The position numbers and the translations under genes were made by a program. 64,000 nucleotides of DNA from Mycolicibacterium tusciae (GTDB lineage: Bacteria > Actinomycetota > Actinomycetes > Mycobacteriales > Mycobacteriaceae), in contig NZ_MVIM01000007.1 in NCBI RefSeq assembly GCF_002086795.1, forward strand, positions 62,001 to 126,000, in the 5' to 3' direction. This document shows positions 1 to 8,917 of the stretch, piece after piece; position 1 is the stretch's first letter, and each line of letters opens with the position of its first letter. The notes below the pieces were generated by a model. That model worked only from the letters and a program-made list of their open reading frames with translations. It was not told the origin of the DNA and did not search any database.

Positions 1-150
1 CACCCGCGGCCGCCAGCGCAGCGAGATCGGCCGCTGCCTGCGCACGATGGCGCGCGACGACGGCCGACCCGAGACACACGCAGGCGACGGTGATCGCCAG
101 GAGCACCGCCATCATCGCGACGGCGACCAACGTGACCGAGCCCGACTCAG
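1..150 (-). CDS. TadE-like/helicase-secretion-neighbourhood pilus protein, 3' part cut by window edge
   Basis: Only the N-terminal part lies in the window; the gene runs off at base 1. The frame reads through one hydrophobic segment (AMMAVLLAITVACVCLGSAVVA) followed by an amphipathic, alanine-rich stretch (ARHRAQAAADLAALAA), the TadE/TadG-like pseudopilin layout of Rv3654c. It overlaps or abuts the end of the upstream TadE gene, so it is the next cistron of the same minus-strand Tad operon. The start is uncertain: a TTG (base 130) and two ATGs (115, 112) are in frame, but the hydrophobic segment begins right there. The role, a minor pilin or pilus-assembly factor at the membrane, is inferred from family and context. 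Confidence 0.7.
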
Positions 151-473
151 CGCTGACCAGGTTCCACCGCGGCGACGGCGCGGCCCGCGACGATGATCCC
201 CGGCAGGAGAACCGATTTCGCCGAGACGGTCGCGACGACGTGGGCGCCGTCACGACGAAGGTGCACCGAAGCGCCCTCGGGCGCGATGGCTCGGGCGGCA
301 TTCGAGCCGTCGTCACCACGCGCTGCCAGGCGTGCGGCCTCCCGGGCCGCGTCGACGCACCGGACGTGCATAGACACTGCGTTGAGGCCCGCTGCGCACA
401 GCAGCAGCACCGCGACCAGGCCCGCAATGCCGAGCGCCGCTTCGACCGTGGCACCGCCGACCTCACCGCCTAG
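147..473 (-). CDS. TadE family type IV pilus minor pilin (Rv3655c-like)
   Basis: About 108 codons. An N-terminal GGATVEAALGIAGLVAVLLL segment has the TadE hallmark, a Glu just before a hydrophobic helix, followed by HVRCVDAAREAARLAARGD, the usual post-helix region of TadE pseudopilins. The family supplies minor pilins for Flp/Tad pili. It lies directly downstream of the Flp-like gene in the same operon. No ATG, GTG or TTG is in frame before the hydrophobic helix: the frame opens over the flp stop codon at 470-472, and the first in-frame GTG (about base 412) would remove half the helix. The coordinates therefore give the coding region, not a proven start. Confidence 0.75.
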   Translation of the reverse strand, partial: LGGEVGGATVEAALGIAGLVAVLLLCAAGLNAVSMHVRCVDAAREAARLAARGDDGSNAARAIAPEGASVHLRRDGAHVVATVSAKSVLLPGIIVAGRAVAAVEPGQR

Positions 474-673
474 ACGTTGGTGTTCAGCGCGCGGTTGATG
501 ATGTTGGTCAACGCGCTGACGATCGAGTCTCCCGTCACGACGGTGTACAGAATCGCGCCGAACGCCGCCGCCGCGATGGTGCCGATGGCGTACTCGACCG
601 TGGACATGCCGCTTTCGTCCACGATCATCACGGTCATTCGCGCCTGCACCGAACGAGCCCATCTGCGTATCAA
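470..673 (-). CDS. DUF4244 Flp-like prepilin (Rv3656c-like)
   Basis: A 67-residue protein with a short basic leader, then DESG-MSTVEY and a long hydrophobic helix (AIGTIAAAAFGAILYTVV). The Gly followed by four residues and Glu-Tyr matches the G/XXXXEY cleavage site of Flp prepilins, so the mature pilin would start at Met23 of this reading. It is the likely major subunit of the Tad pilus encoded by the surrounding genes. Length and position match the DUF4244 protein of other mycobacteria. Internal Met13 or Met16 could also serve as start. I see no prepilin peptidase gene in the window; it would have to lie elsewhere. Confidence 0.85.
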   Translation of the reverse strand: MIRRWARSVQARMTVMIVDESGMSTVEYAIGTIAAAAFGAILYTVVTGDSIVSALTNIINRALNTNV

Positions 674-701
674 TTGATTTCCTCCCCATCACTCGAAACC
701 C

Positions 702-1277
702 CTACAACACACCGGAACGCAACACATCCCCTGCCAGCCCCGCCACGACGGGCACGACGCCCAGACACAGGAACGCCGGCAGATAACACAGGCCCAGCGG
801 CCCCGCGATAAGCACCGACGCCCGTTCGGCCGCTGCGCGGGCGGCGTCGGCGGCACCGTCACGCGACTGCGCGGCCAACGCGGCGACGCCCTGCGCCAAC
901 GCGGCGCCCGAGGCGGCCGACCGACGGGCGAGACGCACGAACGCGTCGGTCTGACCGTCAGTGTCCGCAGGATCCGACCACGCCGTCGCCGGATCGGCCC
1001 CGAGCGCTAGCAGGTCTGCAGCGCGACTCAGGATTTGGCCGAGAGGCGGCGGCGCGGACGGCGCCGTCGCCGCCGCGGCTGCCGACACCGCCATTCCCGA
1101 CCGCAGACACGCGGCCAGCACTTCCAGAGCCGACGCCGTGGCCAGCGGATCGTCCGCGGGGGCCGTGGTGCGGCGCCCCGGCCTTTCTGCCCCCAGACCT
1201 CGCACCTGGATGCGAGTCCGCGAGCTCTCGCCGCTGAGCAGTATCGCGACGGCCAATAGCATTGCAGCGTAGGTCAT
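702..1277 (-). CDS. TadC-like type II secretion F domain protein (Rv3657c-like)
   Basis: A 191-residue membrane protein. The start is ATG at 1277, which overlaps the tadB stop by 4 bases (ATGA); the open frame continues upstream, but only inside tadB. A hydrophobic N-terminus (MTYAAMLLAVAILL) and a C-terminal hydrophobic pair (GPLGLCYLPAFLCLGVVPVVAGLAG) flank an alanine-rich cytoplasmic T2SSF-type domain. Together with TadB it should form the inner-membrane platform on which the TadA ATPase acts. Assignment rests on T2SSF-like pattern, size and operon position. Confidence 0.8.
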   Translation of the reverse strand: MTYAAMLLAVAILLSGESSRTRIQVRGLGAERPGRRTTAPADDPLATASALEVLAACLRSGMAVSAAAAATAPSAPPPLGQILSRAADLLALGADPATAWSDPADTDGQTDAFVRLARRSAASGAALAQGVAALAAQSRDGAADAARAAAERASVLIAGPLGLCYLPAFLCLGVVPVVAGLAGDVLRSGVL

Positions 1278-2068
1278 TTCACCACTGCACCGGTGATCCG
1301 GTCGCACCACAGCAGACCGGCGCAGGCCAGCAGCACTCCCAGAATCAACAGCCATTCGCCGAATCCTCCCGCCAGGAGGAAGCGCAGCGGGTCGGCTCCG
1401 ATCAGCTGTCCCATTGCGATGCCGACGGCGGGCAGGCCCGCAAGCACGGCGGCGGTGGTGCGCGCGCCGGCCATACCGGCGTCGACACGGGAGGAGAACC
1501 GTTGCCGCTCAACCAGATCCCGCTGCGCGGTCTGCATGAGCGTGCCGATCGCCAGGCCGTGCGCCTGAGCCAGCTGCCAACACACCGCGAGCCGCTCCCA
1601 GTGCGCCGGCAGCGACGACCGCCGCGCCACGCTGAGAATGCCCGCGACGACATCGGCGCCCAAGCGTGCGCGCGCCGCGATCGTCCTCAGCGCTGACGCG
1701 ACCTCGCCCTCGGTGTCATCGGCGGCAATATCGAAGGCGGTGACGGGGTGGGCGCCGACCCGCAATTCGCCGATGAGGACGTCCAGCGCACCCCTGAGCG
1801 CGGCGGCTTCGGCGTCGCGGGTCCAGCGCCGCCGCCGGTTCCGCCGGCGCTTCTCGACGGTCGCGCCCACAATGGCTGCGGCGAGAACAGCTCCGGTCGA
1901 CGTGGCCGCACCCAGTGCGAGTGTCAACGCCACACCGCAGGGAACGAGAACCCACGTCGCGATTCTCGGTGTCGGCGAGCCGGCGGGGACGCGCGAACGG
2001 AGTCGGTGCTGCGCTGGTCTCGGCGCCGTCAGCAGCGCGAGTGCCAGCGCCAGGGCTGCACCGCTCAT
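1274..2068 (-). CDS. TadB-like type II secretion F domain protein (Rv3658c-like)
   Basis: 264 residues. Hydrophobic segments lie near residues 3-15, 40-67, 205-222 and 235-256, with a central helical T2SSF domain (EAAALRGALDVLIGELRVGAHPVTAF, then LAVCWQLAQAHGLAIGTLM), the pattern of platform proteins of Tad and type II secretion systems. Overlaps of 4 bases with tadA upstream and tadC downstream indicate translational coupling. Probable role: membrane platform partner of TadC, coupling TadA ATP hydrolysis to pilin assembly. Confidence 0.85.
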   Translation of the reverse strand: MSGAALALALALLTAPRPAQHRLRSRVPAGSPTPRIATWVLVPCGVALTLALGAATSTGAVLAAAIVGATVEKRRRNRRRRWTRDAEAAALRGALDVLIGELRVGAHPVTAFDIAADDTEGEVASALRTIAARARLGADVVAGILSVARRSSLPAHWERLAVCWQLAQAHGLAIGTLMQTAQRDLVERQRFSSRVDAGMAGARTTAAVLAGLPAVGIAMGQLIGADPLRFLLAGGFGEWLLILGVLLACAGLLWCDRITGAVVK

Positions 2069-3231
2069 GCCTGCCGCCGCTCATGCACCAGCGTTCGCAG
2101 TTGCTCGGCGCCACGGTCGAAACCGATGCCCGTACGCCAGGCGGTCACTGCACGGACGCGGCCGTCGGCGGCGGGGGTGAGCACCGCGATCTCGCTGAGC
2201 CGGCGTCGCCCGTTGCGATCGCGGCTGACGTGGACGAGCACCTGCACGGCCGCCGCGAGCTGACTGTGTAGCGCCCCCCGGTCCAGTCCGCCGACCGCAG
2301 CAAGCGCTTCGAGTCGCGCCGGCACCTCGGCCGGACTGTTGGCGTGTACGGTCCCCGCTCCGCCGTCGTGACCGGTGTTGAGGGCGGCGAGCAAGTCGAC
2401 CACCTCGGCGCCGCGAACCTCGCCGACGACGATTCGGTCAGGTCTCATCCGCAGCGCCTGCTTGACCAGGTCGCGCACGGTCACTTCACCGACGCCCTCG
2501 ACGTTTGCCGGTCGTGCAACGAGTTTCACCAGATGCGGATGTGCCGGCTCCAGTTCGGGGGCGTCCTCGACGCAGACGACGCGCTCGTGCGCGGGAACCG
2601 CGCCGAGGATGGCGGCCAGCATCGTGGTCTTGCCCGCGCCAGTGCCCCCGGACACCAGCAGGGCAAGGCGTGCGGCGATCACCTCGTTCAACAGCGCAGC
2701 GGCCGACGGCTCGATGGCTCCCGTCCGCGTCAGGGCGGCGAGGTCCTGCGTAGCGGGTCGGAGCACCCGCAGGGACAGACACGTTCCCGCGGGGGCGATC
2801 GGCGACAGCACCGCGTGCAGACGCACGCTGCACTGCCCGCTGCCCAGTCCGGTCAGCTGGCCGTCCACCCAGGGTTGCGCCTCGTCGAGCCGACGTCCGG
2901 CCGACAACGCAAGCCGTTGCGCCAACCGCCGCACGGCATCGTCGTCGGCGAACCGAATCGACGTGCGCCGCAGGCCGTCACCGTCGTCGACCCAGACCGC
3001 GTCGGGCGCGGTGACCAGAACATCGGTGGTCCCCTCCGCACGCAGCAGCGGGTCGAGCACACCCGCCCCGGTGAGTTCGGTCTGCAATACGTGCAGGCCG
3101 CTGAGCACCTCGGCGTCCCCGAGCAGCCCGCCGGACTCCGCGCGGATGGCGGCCGCGACCGCGTTCGGCCGCAGGGGTCCGGACTCCGCGGCCAGCCGCT
3201 CGCGGACGCGCTCGATCAGCGAGGCACTCAT
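2065..3231 (-). CDS. TadA/CpaF family secretion ATPase (Rv3659c-like)
   Basis: 388 residues, the family's normal length. The N-terminal domain is followed by a RecA-like core: Walker A GGTGAGKT at residues 195-202, acidic box CVEDAPEL, Walker B region RIVVGEVRG, and the His box GHDGGAGTVHANS. These are the signatures of TadA/CpaF hexameric ATPases that power Flp pilus assembly from the cytoplasmic face. It overlaps ssd by 4 bases upstream and tadB by 4 downstream. The start is ATG at 3231. Confidence 0.93.
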   Translation of the reverse strand: MSASLIERVRERLAAESGPLRPNAVAAAIRAESGGLLGDAEVLSGLHVLQTELTGAGVLDPLLRAEGTTDVLVTAPDAVWVDDGDGLRRTSIRFADDDAVRRLAQRLALSAGRRLDEAQPWVDGQLTGLGSGQCSVRLHAVLSPIAPAGTCLSLRVLRPATQDLAALTRTGAIEPSAAALLNEVIAARLALLVSGGTGAGKTTMLAAILGAVPAHERVVCVEDAPELEPAHPHLVKLVARPANVEGVGEVTVRDLVKQALRMRPDRIVVGEVRGAEVVDLLAALNTGHDGGAGTVHANSPAEVPARLEALAAVGGLDRGALHSQLAAAVQVLVHVSRDRNGRRRLSEIAVLTPAADGRVRAVTAWRTGIGFDRGAEQLRTLVHERRQA

Positions 3232-4301
3232 GCCGCGCTCACCACCGAATGCTGCTGCAGTACCGCCATCACCCGGCGCGCGGCACCGGCGAGCGGGGAG
3301 CGGCGGCGCAACCGAAGGCCACCGTGTTCCAGGGTCTCGGCGATGCCGGCTTGCGGTCGCATCGCGGCAAGGAGTGGCAGGCCGACGATCTCGGCGACGT
3401 CGGAGGATCGCAGCCCACCCGGTGCAGGCCCGCGCACGACCAGGCCCGCGTTCGGGTTCACCGTGGAAACCCAGCGTGCGACGCGTTCGGCTGCGGCGCA
3501 GGACCGCACATCGGCCGGGGCGACGAGAATGACGAGATCCGCGGATTCGAGTGCGGTCTCGGCGGCCGCGGTCGATCGCCTCGGTACGTCGCAGATCACC
3601 GTCGCGCCGCCCCGGCTGCCCGCATCCACGACGGCGCCGAGGGGCACGGCGTCGACGTCACCGCCTCCGCGACCGCCCGAGAGCACACATACGCCGCGTT
3701 GCCGTGGCAGCGCATCGCGTAGCGCTGCGTAGTTCAGCCGTCCGCCCTGCAGTGTCAGATCCGGCCAGCGCAGTCCAGCGTCCGCCTCGATCCCCAGCAG
3801 GAGGTCGATGCCGCCGCTCCACGGATCGGTGTCGATGAGCAGCGCGTCGGTCACCTGAGCCGCCGTCTGCGCCAGCGCAGCCGCGAACACCGATGCGCCC
3901 GCTCCGCCCCGTCCCGCGATGACTGCGACCACCGCCCCGCGCGCGACGTCGGCCACGGCGGCTTCGGCGGCATCGGACAGCTCGGCCATCAGCTCGCCGT
4001 CCTGGGCGGGCAGGGCCACGACGCGCTGCGCCCCGACTGCGATGGCGGCCTGGAAATCGGCAGGGCCGGGCTCCGACCGCGTGATCAGGATGACGCCACC
4101 GCGCCTCGGTAACAGCCGCTGCGCGCAGCGGTGGGCCGCCCCGCGGTCGAGCAGGACCGCCACCGCGCCCGTCCAGACCTTGCGACCGGACGGTTCGCTG
4201 GCGTGAACCACGTGGACACCGGCCGCGGCGGCGACGCGATCAACATCGTCGCGCAGCTCAGCGTCGACCGTCAGAGCGAGAATCCCGGCGGTGGTTCCCA
4301 T
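3228..4301 (-). CDS. ssd: septum site-determining protein Ssd, MinD/CpaE-like (Rv3660c)
   Basis: 357 residues. An N-terminal receiver-like domain (about 1-120) precedes a MinD/CpaE-type P-loop domain (about 125-340). The P-loop reads GRGGAGAS (130-137): the glycine frame is kept, but the lysines of a normal KGGxGKT/S motif are absent. Later conserved stretches include LLIDTDPWSGGIDLLLG and ADLVILVAPADVRS. In M. tuberculosis the homologue is linked to septum formation; as first gene of a Tad operon it also fits a CpaE-type localisation factor for the pilus. The four-base overlap with tadA indicates cotranscription. Confidence 0.9.
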   Translation of the reverse strand: MGTTAGILALTVDAELRDDVDRVAAAAGVHVVHASEPSGRKVWTGAVAVLLDRGAAHRCAQRLLPRRGGVILITRSEPGPADFQAAIAVGAQRVVALPAQDGELMAELSDAAEAAVADVARGAVVAVIAGRGGAGASVFAAALAQTAAQVTDALLIDTDPWSGGIDLLLGIEADAGLRWPDLTLQGGRLNYAALRDALPRQRGVCVLSGGRGGGDVDAVPLGAVVDAGSRGGATVICDVPRRSTAAAETALESADLVILVAPADVRSCAAAERVARWVSTVNPNAGLVVRGPAPGGLRSSDVAEIVGLPLLAAMRPQAGIAETLEHGGLRLRRRSPLAGAARRVMAVLQQHSVVSAA

Positions 4302-4516
4302 GAGCCCACGATGCGGGCTGTCGCTAACGCCGCGCCACCGTCAACCCGGACTCTGTGGATGAACCGCAAATTGGGGACAACCGGCAAAAATTGACGGCGA
4401 AAACCATATTCCGCAACCACGGACCGTCGGCCCATCTGTCCGAAAGACGAACCTTGCGACAATGAGGATGTTGCCCGCAAACGGAGCGGCTGGGCGACGC
4501 GAAAAGGACACCCCCG

Positions 4517-4613
4517 AAAAAGGGACGACCCCCGCCAGGGGGGGAGGAGGCGGAGGTCGTCGTGTATCAGCCCCGGGGGGTCGGGCTGATGCACACCCGG
4601 CATAAGCCGAGTA
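4517..4613 (-). ncRNA. 6C: 6C small RNA (B11-like)
   Basis: Minus-strand transcript predicted from structure. Stem-loop 1 pairs 4583-4590 with 4566-4573 around a loop holding six consecutive C. Stem-loop 2 pairs 4549-4560 with 4525-4536 (one G-U pair) around a loop holding seven consecutive C. A five-T run follows (4517-4521). Two hairpins with runs of at least six C define the actinobacterial 6C RNA. Position between ssd and the Rv3661 homologue, and a length near 95 nt, match M. tuberculosis B11 (93 nt). The C-rich loops are thought to pair with G-rich ribosome-binding sites. Confidence 0.88.
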
Positions 4614-4619
4614 ACACTC

Positions 4620-4650
4620 ACTATACACACGGCAACATGGATGGGCGCAA
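4620..4650 (-). promoter_or_regulatory. Promoter of the 6C RNA
   Basis: On the minus strand a -10 hexamer TATAGT (4625 to 4620) lies 7 bases before the predicted RNA start. A -35-like TTGCGC (4650 to 4645) stands 19 bases upstream, a slightly long spacing. The good -10 suits a SigA-type promoter for an abundant RNA. Confidence 0.6.
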
Positions 4651-4760
4651 GTGTCGCGCCTGATTAAAAAGCACGGGTGTAGCAGGAAAAATGCAGTCAC
4701 CGGCACCTGTCGGAGACTGTCATTTCATAGACTCTCTTTCCTTGGGCGCACCGCCCGCCC

Positions 4761-4798
4761 CTATGCTGGATCGGTGGCCGCATCCCGCCCCAGCATAG
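4761..4798. repeat. Inverted repeat upstream of the HAD hydrolase start
   Basis: Arms CTATGCTGG (4761-4769) and CCAGCATAG (4790-4798) are a perfect 9-base inverted repeat with a 20-base spacer, ending 23 bases before the ATG at 4822. The left arm contains TATGCT, a plausible -10. It could be an operator or a leader hairpin. The rest of 4302-4516 and 4651-4760 shows no gene I can support. Confidence 0.45.
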
Positions 4799-4821
4799 AA
4801 GGGCCAAATGAGGCGCAAACG

Positions 4822-5631
4822 ATGCGCCCGGCTAGCGAACCGGTCCGCACCGCCGCCTTCTTCGATCTTGATAAGACGGTCATCGCGAAGTCGAGCACGC
4901 TAGCGTTCAGCAAACCTTTCTTCGATCAGGGGCTAATCAATCGGCGGACCGTTTTGAAGTCCGCGTACGCCCAGTTCCTCTTCCTGATGTCGGGCGCCGA
5001 CCACGATCAGATGGACCGGATGCGCTCCTATCTGACCAACATGTGCACCGGGTGGGACGTCGAGCAGGTGAAGTCGATCGTCGGGGAGACGCTGCACGAG
5101 ATCGTCAACCCTCTGGTGTTCGCCGAGGCCGCCGAACTCATCGCCGACCACAAACTGTGCGGTCGGGATGTGGTGGTCGTTTCCGCCTCTGGCGAGGAGA
5201 TTGTTGCTCCGATCGCCCGCGCGCTCGGGGCCACCCATGCTATGGCGACCCGCATGGTCGTCGAGGACGGCAAGTACACCGGTGACATCGCCTTCTACTG
5301 CTTCGGCGAAGGCAAGGTGGAGGCGATCCGCGAGCTTGCCGCCCGCGAGGGATACGCGCTCGAACATTGCTACGCCTACTCCGACTCGGTCACCGATGTG
5401 CCGATGCTCGAGACGGTCGGCCACCCCACGGTGGTAAACCCGGATCGCACATTGCGCAAAGAAGCATCGGCGCGTGGCTGGCCGGTGCTGACGTTCTCCA
5501 AGCCGGTGTCGTTGCGGGACCGCATCCCAGCACCGTCGGGAGCGGCCATGGCAACCACCGCCGCGGTCGGCGTCAGCGCACTGGCGGCCGGCGCGCTGAC
5601 GTACTCGTTGTTGCGCCGTTTCGCCTTCTGA
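4822..5631 (+). CDS. HAD-IB family hydrolase (Rv3661-like, SerB-type)
   Basis: 269 residues from ATG 4822. The DxDxT motif is present as FFDLDKTVI (residues about 13-21), followed by VVVVSASGEEIVAPIARALG (motif II Ser region), a Lys region and YSDSVTDVPML (motif III/IV acidic cluster), all typical of SerB-like HAD phosphatases. A C-terminal hydrophobic segment (AATAAVGVSALAAGALTYSLL) and basic tail suggest membrane anchoring. Substrate unknown; related actinobacterial proteins act on phosphoserine-like or lipid phosphates. It sits between two small-RNA genes and appears monocistronic. The frame is open further upstream through the 4761-4798 repeat, but sequence similarity begins near 4822. 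Confidence 0.9.
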   Translation: MRPASEPVRTAAFFDLDKTVIAKSSTLAFSKPFFDQGLINRRTVLKSAYAQFLFLMSGADHDQMDRMRSYLTNMCTGWDVEQVKSIVGETLHEIVNPLVFAEAAELIADHKLCGRDVVVVSASGEEIVAPIARALGATHAMATRMVVEDGKYTGDIAFYCFGEGKVEAIRELAAREGYALEHCYAYSDSVTDVPMLETVGHPTVVNPDRTLRKEASARGWPVLTFSKPVSLRDRIPAPSGAAMATTAAVGVSALAAGALTYSLLRRFAF

Positions 5632-5705
5632 TCCCTCCCGACGGCTGACCCTGCGTTTTCCGCGCAGCCAAGGCGTAACGATATGGAGACGCGGCCATTT
5701 GCCCC

Positions 5706-5734
5706 TTGATGTGACCGCGGTCACGGAGTACAAA
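5706..5734 (+). promoter_or_regulatory. Promoter of the Ms1 RNA
   Basis: A -35 TTGATG (5706-5711) and a -10 TACAAA (5729-5734) are separated by exactly 17 bases, predicting a start near 5741. From there to the terminator at 5998-6044 is about 300 nt, the known size of MTS2823/Ms1. No reading frame of note starts here. Confidence 0.65.
5710..5725. promoter_or_regulatory. CRP-like palindrome inside the Ms1 promoter
   Basis: TGTGACCGCGGTCACG matches the CRP half-sites TGTGA-N6-TCACA at 9 of 10 positions. It fills the spacer between the -35 and -10, so a bound CRP-family protein would be expected to block RNA polymerase. A crp gene is present in this window at 19276. Confidence 0.55.
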
Positions 5735-5740
5735 GGAATC

Positions 5741-6040
5741 ACGGAAGCTTGGTGAGGCCAAGGCCGAGCCGGAAGAGAAGGCTCGGATCTCCCGAATCAG
5801 GCTACCCAGCACGGATCCCGGCACCCACGCGGAGCACATGCCGCGGAATAGGCAAAAGTGTTGCGGGCCTGCGTAATTGCGATAGCGGACGGCCACGACG
5901 GCCCCTTGGGTGGGGTTGCAGTCGGAGCGCATCGACAAGACGCCGAGGCCACCCACGCAACCCAAAAGAGCACGCATGGTAACCGGAATCCGTGCTAGCG
6001 GGCGGCGAGCCGAATCAGTTCGGAACGCCGCCCGCTTTAC
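5741..6040 (+). ncRNA. ms1: Ms1/MTS2823 6S-like RNA
   Basis: The 405-base gap between the Rv3661 and Rv3662c homologues carries no convincing CDS but has a well-spaced promoter (5706-5734) and a strong rho-independent terminator (5998-6044), defining a transcript of about 300 nt on the plus strand. Position, strand and length match MTS2823 (ncRv13661, 300 nt) of M. tuberculosis and its homologue Ms1 of M. smegmatis, an abundant stationary-phase RNA that binds core RNA polymerase without sigma factor. The identity rests on synteny and boundaries; I did not align it to the known sequence. Confidence 0.82.
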
Positions 6041-6044
6041 TTTG
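5998..6044 (+). terminator. Rho-independent terminator of Ms1
   Basis: Perfect 10-base arms GCGGGCGGCG (5998-6007) and CGCCGCCCGC (6026-6035) with an 18-base loop, followed by TTTACTTTG. The T-rich tail overlaps the stop codon of the convergent gene (6037-6039), so the two transcription units end on top of each other. Confidence 0.85.
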
Positions 6045-6798
6045 CTGAGGGACCCTCGCCGACGCTCCCCTGCGCGATCGACAACGCCTCCCGCGCACCG
6101 GCCTGCAATGCCCGACAACTCATCAGCACCCAGGCGGTGAGACCGTCGGGGGTGCCGGACGCGAACCCGCGCGCGGCAGCGCGATAGTCGCCGGACTGGC
6201 GCATCCAATACACCTCGGGCACGCCCAGCCCGTGCGGGTCCAGCCCAGTCGAGATCGTCACCAACCGCGAAACCGCCCGCGCCACCACTCCGTCGGCGCT
6301 ACCGAACGGGGCCAGCGTCAGCAGTTCACCGTGCACGACGGCGGCGAGCACCGGCGCGGGCACGTTCGTCCCGCCGGTCACGATGGCGGCCAACAGCTCC
6401 AGACGACGACCGACGTCGGTGTCCGCACGCGGGCGGCCCAGGTGGTCGTCGTCGGCGATATCGGCGGCGGCCAGCGCGTGCAATTTCGCGATGGCCTGCA
6501 TCGGGGCGCGTTGCCACACCCCGACCAAGGAGGTCGCTCCGCCCTCCAACGATTCGGATACGCGCAGGGCGCCGGCGAGGATCGGGTCTGGGCCCTCCTC
6601 CGACAACTGCAGCGAGCCGCCGTCCAGAACCGACGACGCCCGCGCCGCCCGCAGTCCCGCCTCGGCTGCGTTCGCCGGCCACCCGCGAAGGTTGGCACGG
6701 TGCCGGTGCGCCCGCCCCAGGGCGTCGCTGGCTTCGGCGCACGCTTCAGCCACCCCTGGCAGCTCTGCCAGGGGGGCCAATGGGTCGGCGGTGGTCAC
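6037..6798 (-). CDS. Rv3662c-like protein, degenerate Fic-fold-like
   Basis: 253 residues, conserved in position and length with Rv3662c. The segment VVHGELLTLAPFGSADGVVARAVSRL (about residues 160-185) has the spacing of the Fic core HPFxxGNGRxxR. The catalytic His is replaced by Ala (APF) and GNGR by ADGV, although the terminal Arg is kept. An upstream stretch LDGGSLQLSEEGPDP recalls the partner-facing part of Fic domains. If the fold is right the protein probably lacks normal AMP transferase activity. It converges on the Ms1 RNA and is divergent from acs. Fold assignment is inference. Confidence 0.7.
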   Translation of the reverse strand: MTTADPLAPLAELPGVAEACAEASDALGRAHRHRANLRGWPANAAEAGLRAARASSVLDGGSLQLSEEGPDPILAGALRVSESLEGGATSLVGVWQRAPMQAIAKLHALAAADIADDDHLGRPRADTDVGRRLELLAAIVTGGTNVPAPVLAAVVHGELLTLAPFGSADGVVARAVSRLVTISTGLDPHGLGVPEVYWMRQSGDYRAAARGFASGTPDGLTAWVLMSCRALQAGAREALSIAQGSVGEGPSAK

Positions 6799-6905
6799 GG
6801 CAGCACACGCTAGCCGACCGTTGGGCCCGTCTGTCGCGACGTTCGGCGCTCGCCACGCGCCGCCCGCGGAGCGAGCTGTGACTTGCAGGCCTGATCATCG
6901 ACGTG

Positions 6906-6921
6906 GGTGACTACGCTCACA
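6906..6921. promoter_or_regulatory. CRP-like site at the acs start
   Basis: GGTGACTACGCTCACA fits TGTGA-N6-TCACA at 9 of 10 half-site positions and ends 3 bases before the ATG at 6925. A regulator bound here would sit over the transcription or translation start of acs. It also overlaps the alternative GTG start at 6907, which favours the ATG. Confidence 0.5.
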
Positions 6922-6924
6922 CAT

Positions 6925-8898
<1,974 letters not shown>

Positions 8899-8917
8899 GC
8901 AGCGCACGAGGAGGGCG

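Noticed and set aside
4456..4657. Base pairing of ATGTTGCC (4468) with GGCAACAT (4631) and GCGACA with TGTCGC as a 6S-like closing stem
   Set aside because: I first considered placing Ms1 here, but synteny, size, promoter and terminator fit the 5741-6040 interval far better, and the 6C RNA explains this gap.
4271..4706. Two overlapping minus-strand frames of about 120 codons upstream of ssd
   Set aside because: Cys/Pro/Arg-rich and without homology; they cover the 6C RNA hairpins and are better explained by it.
5749..6208. Short plus- and minus-strand frames in the gap before 6037
   Set aside because: No ribosome-binding sites or motifs; the interval is explained by the Ms1 RNA.
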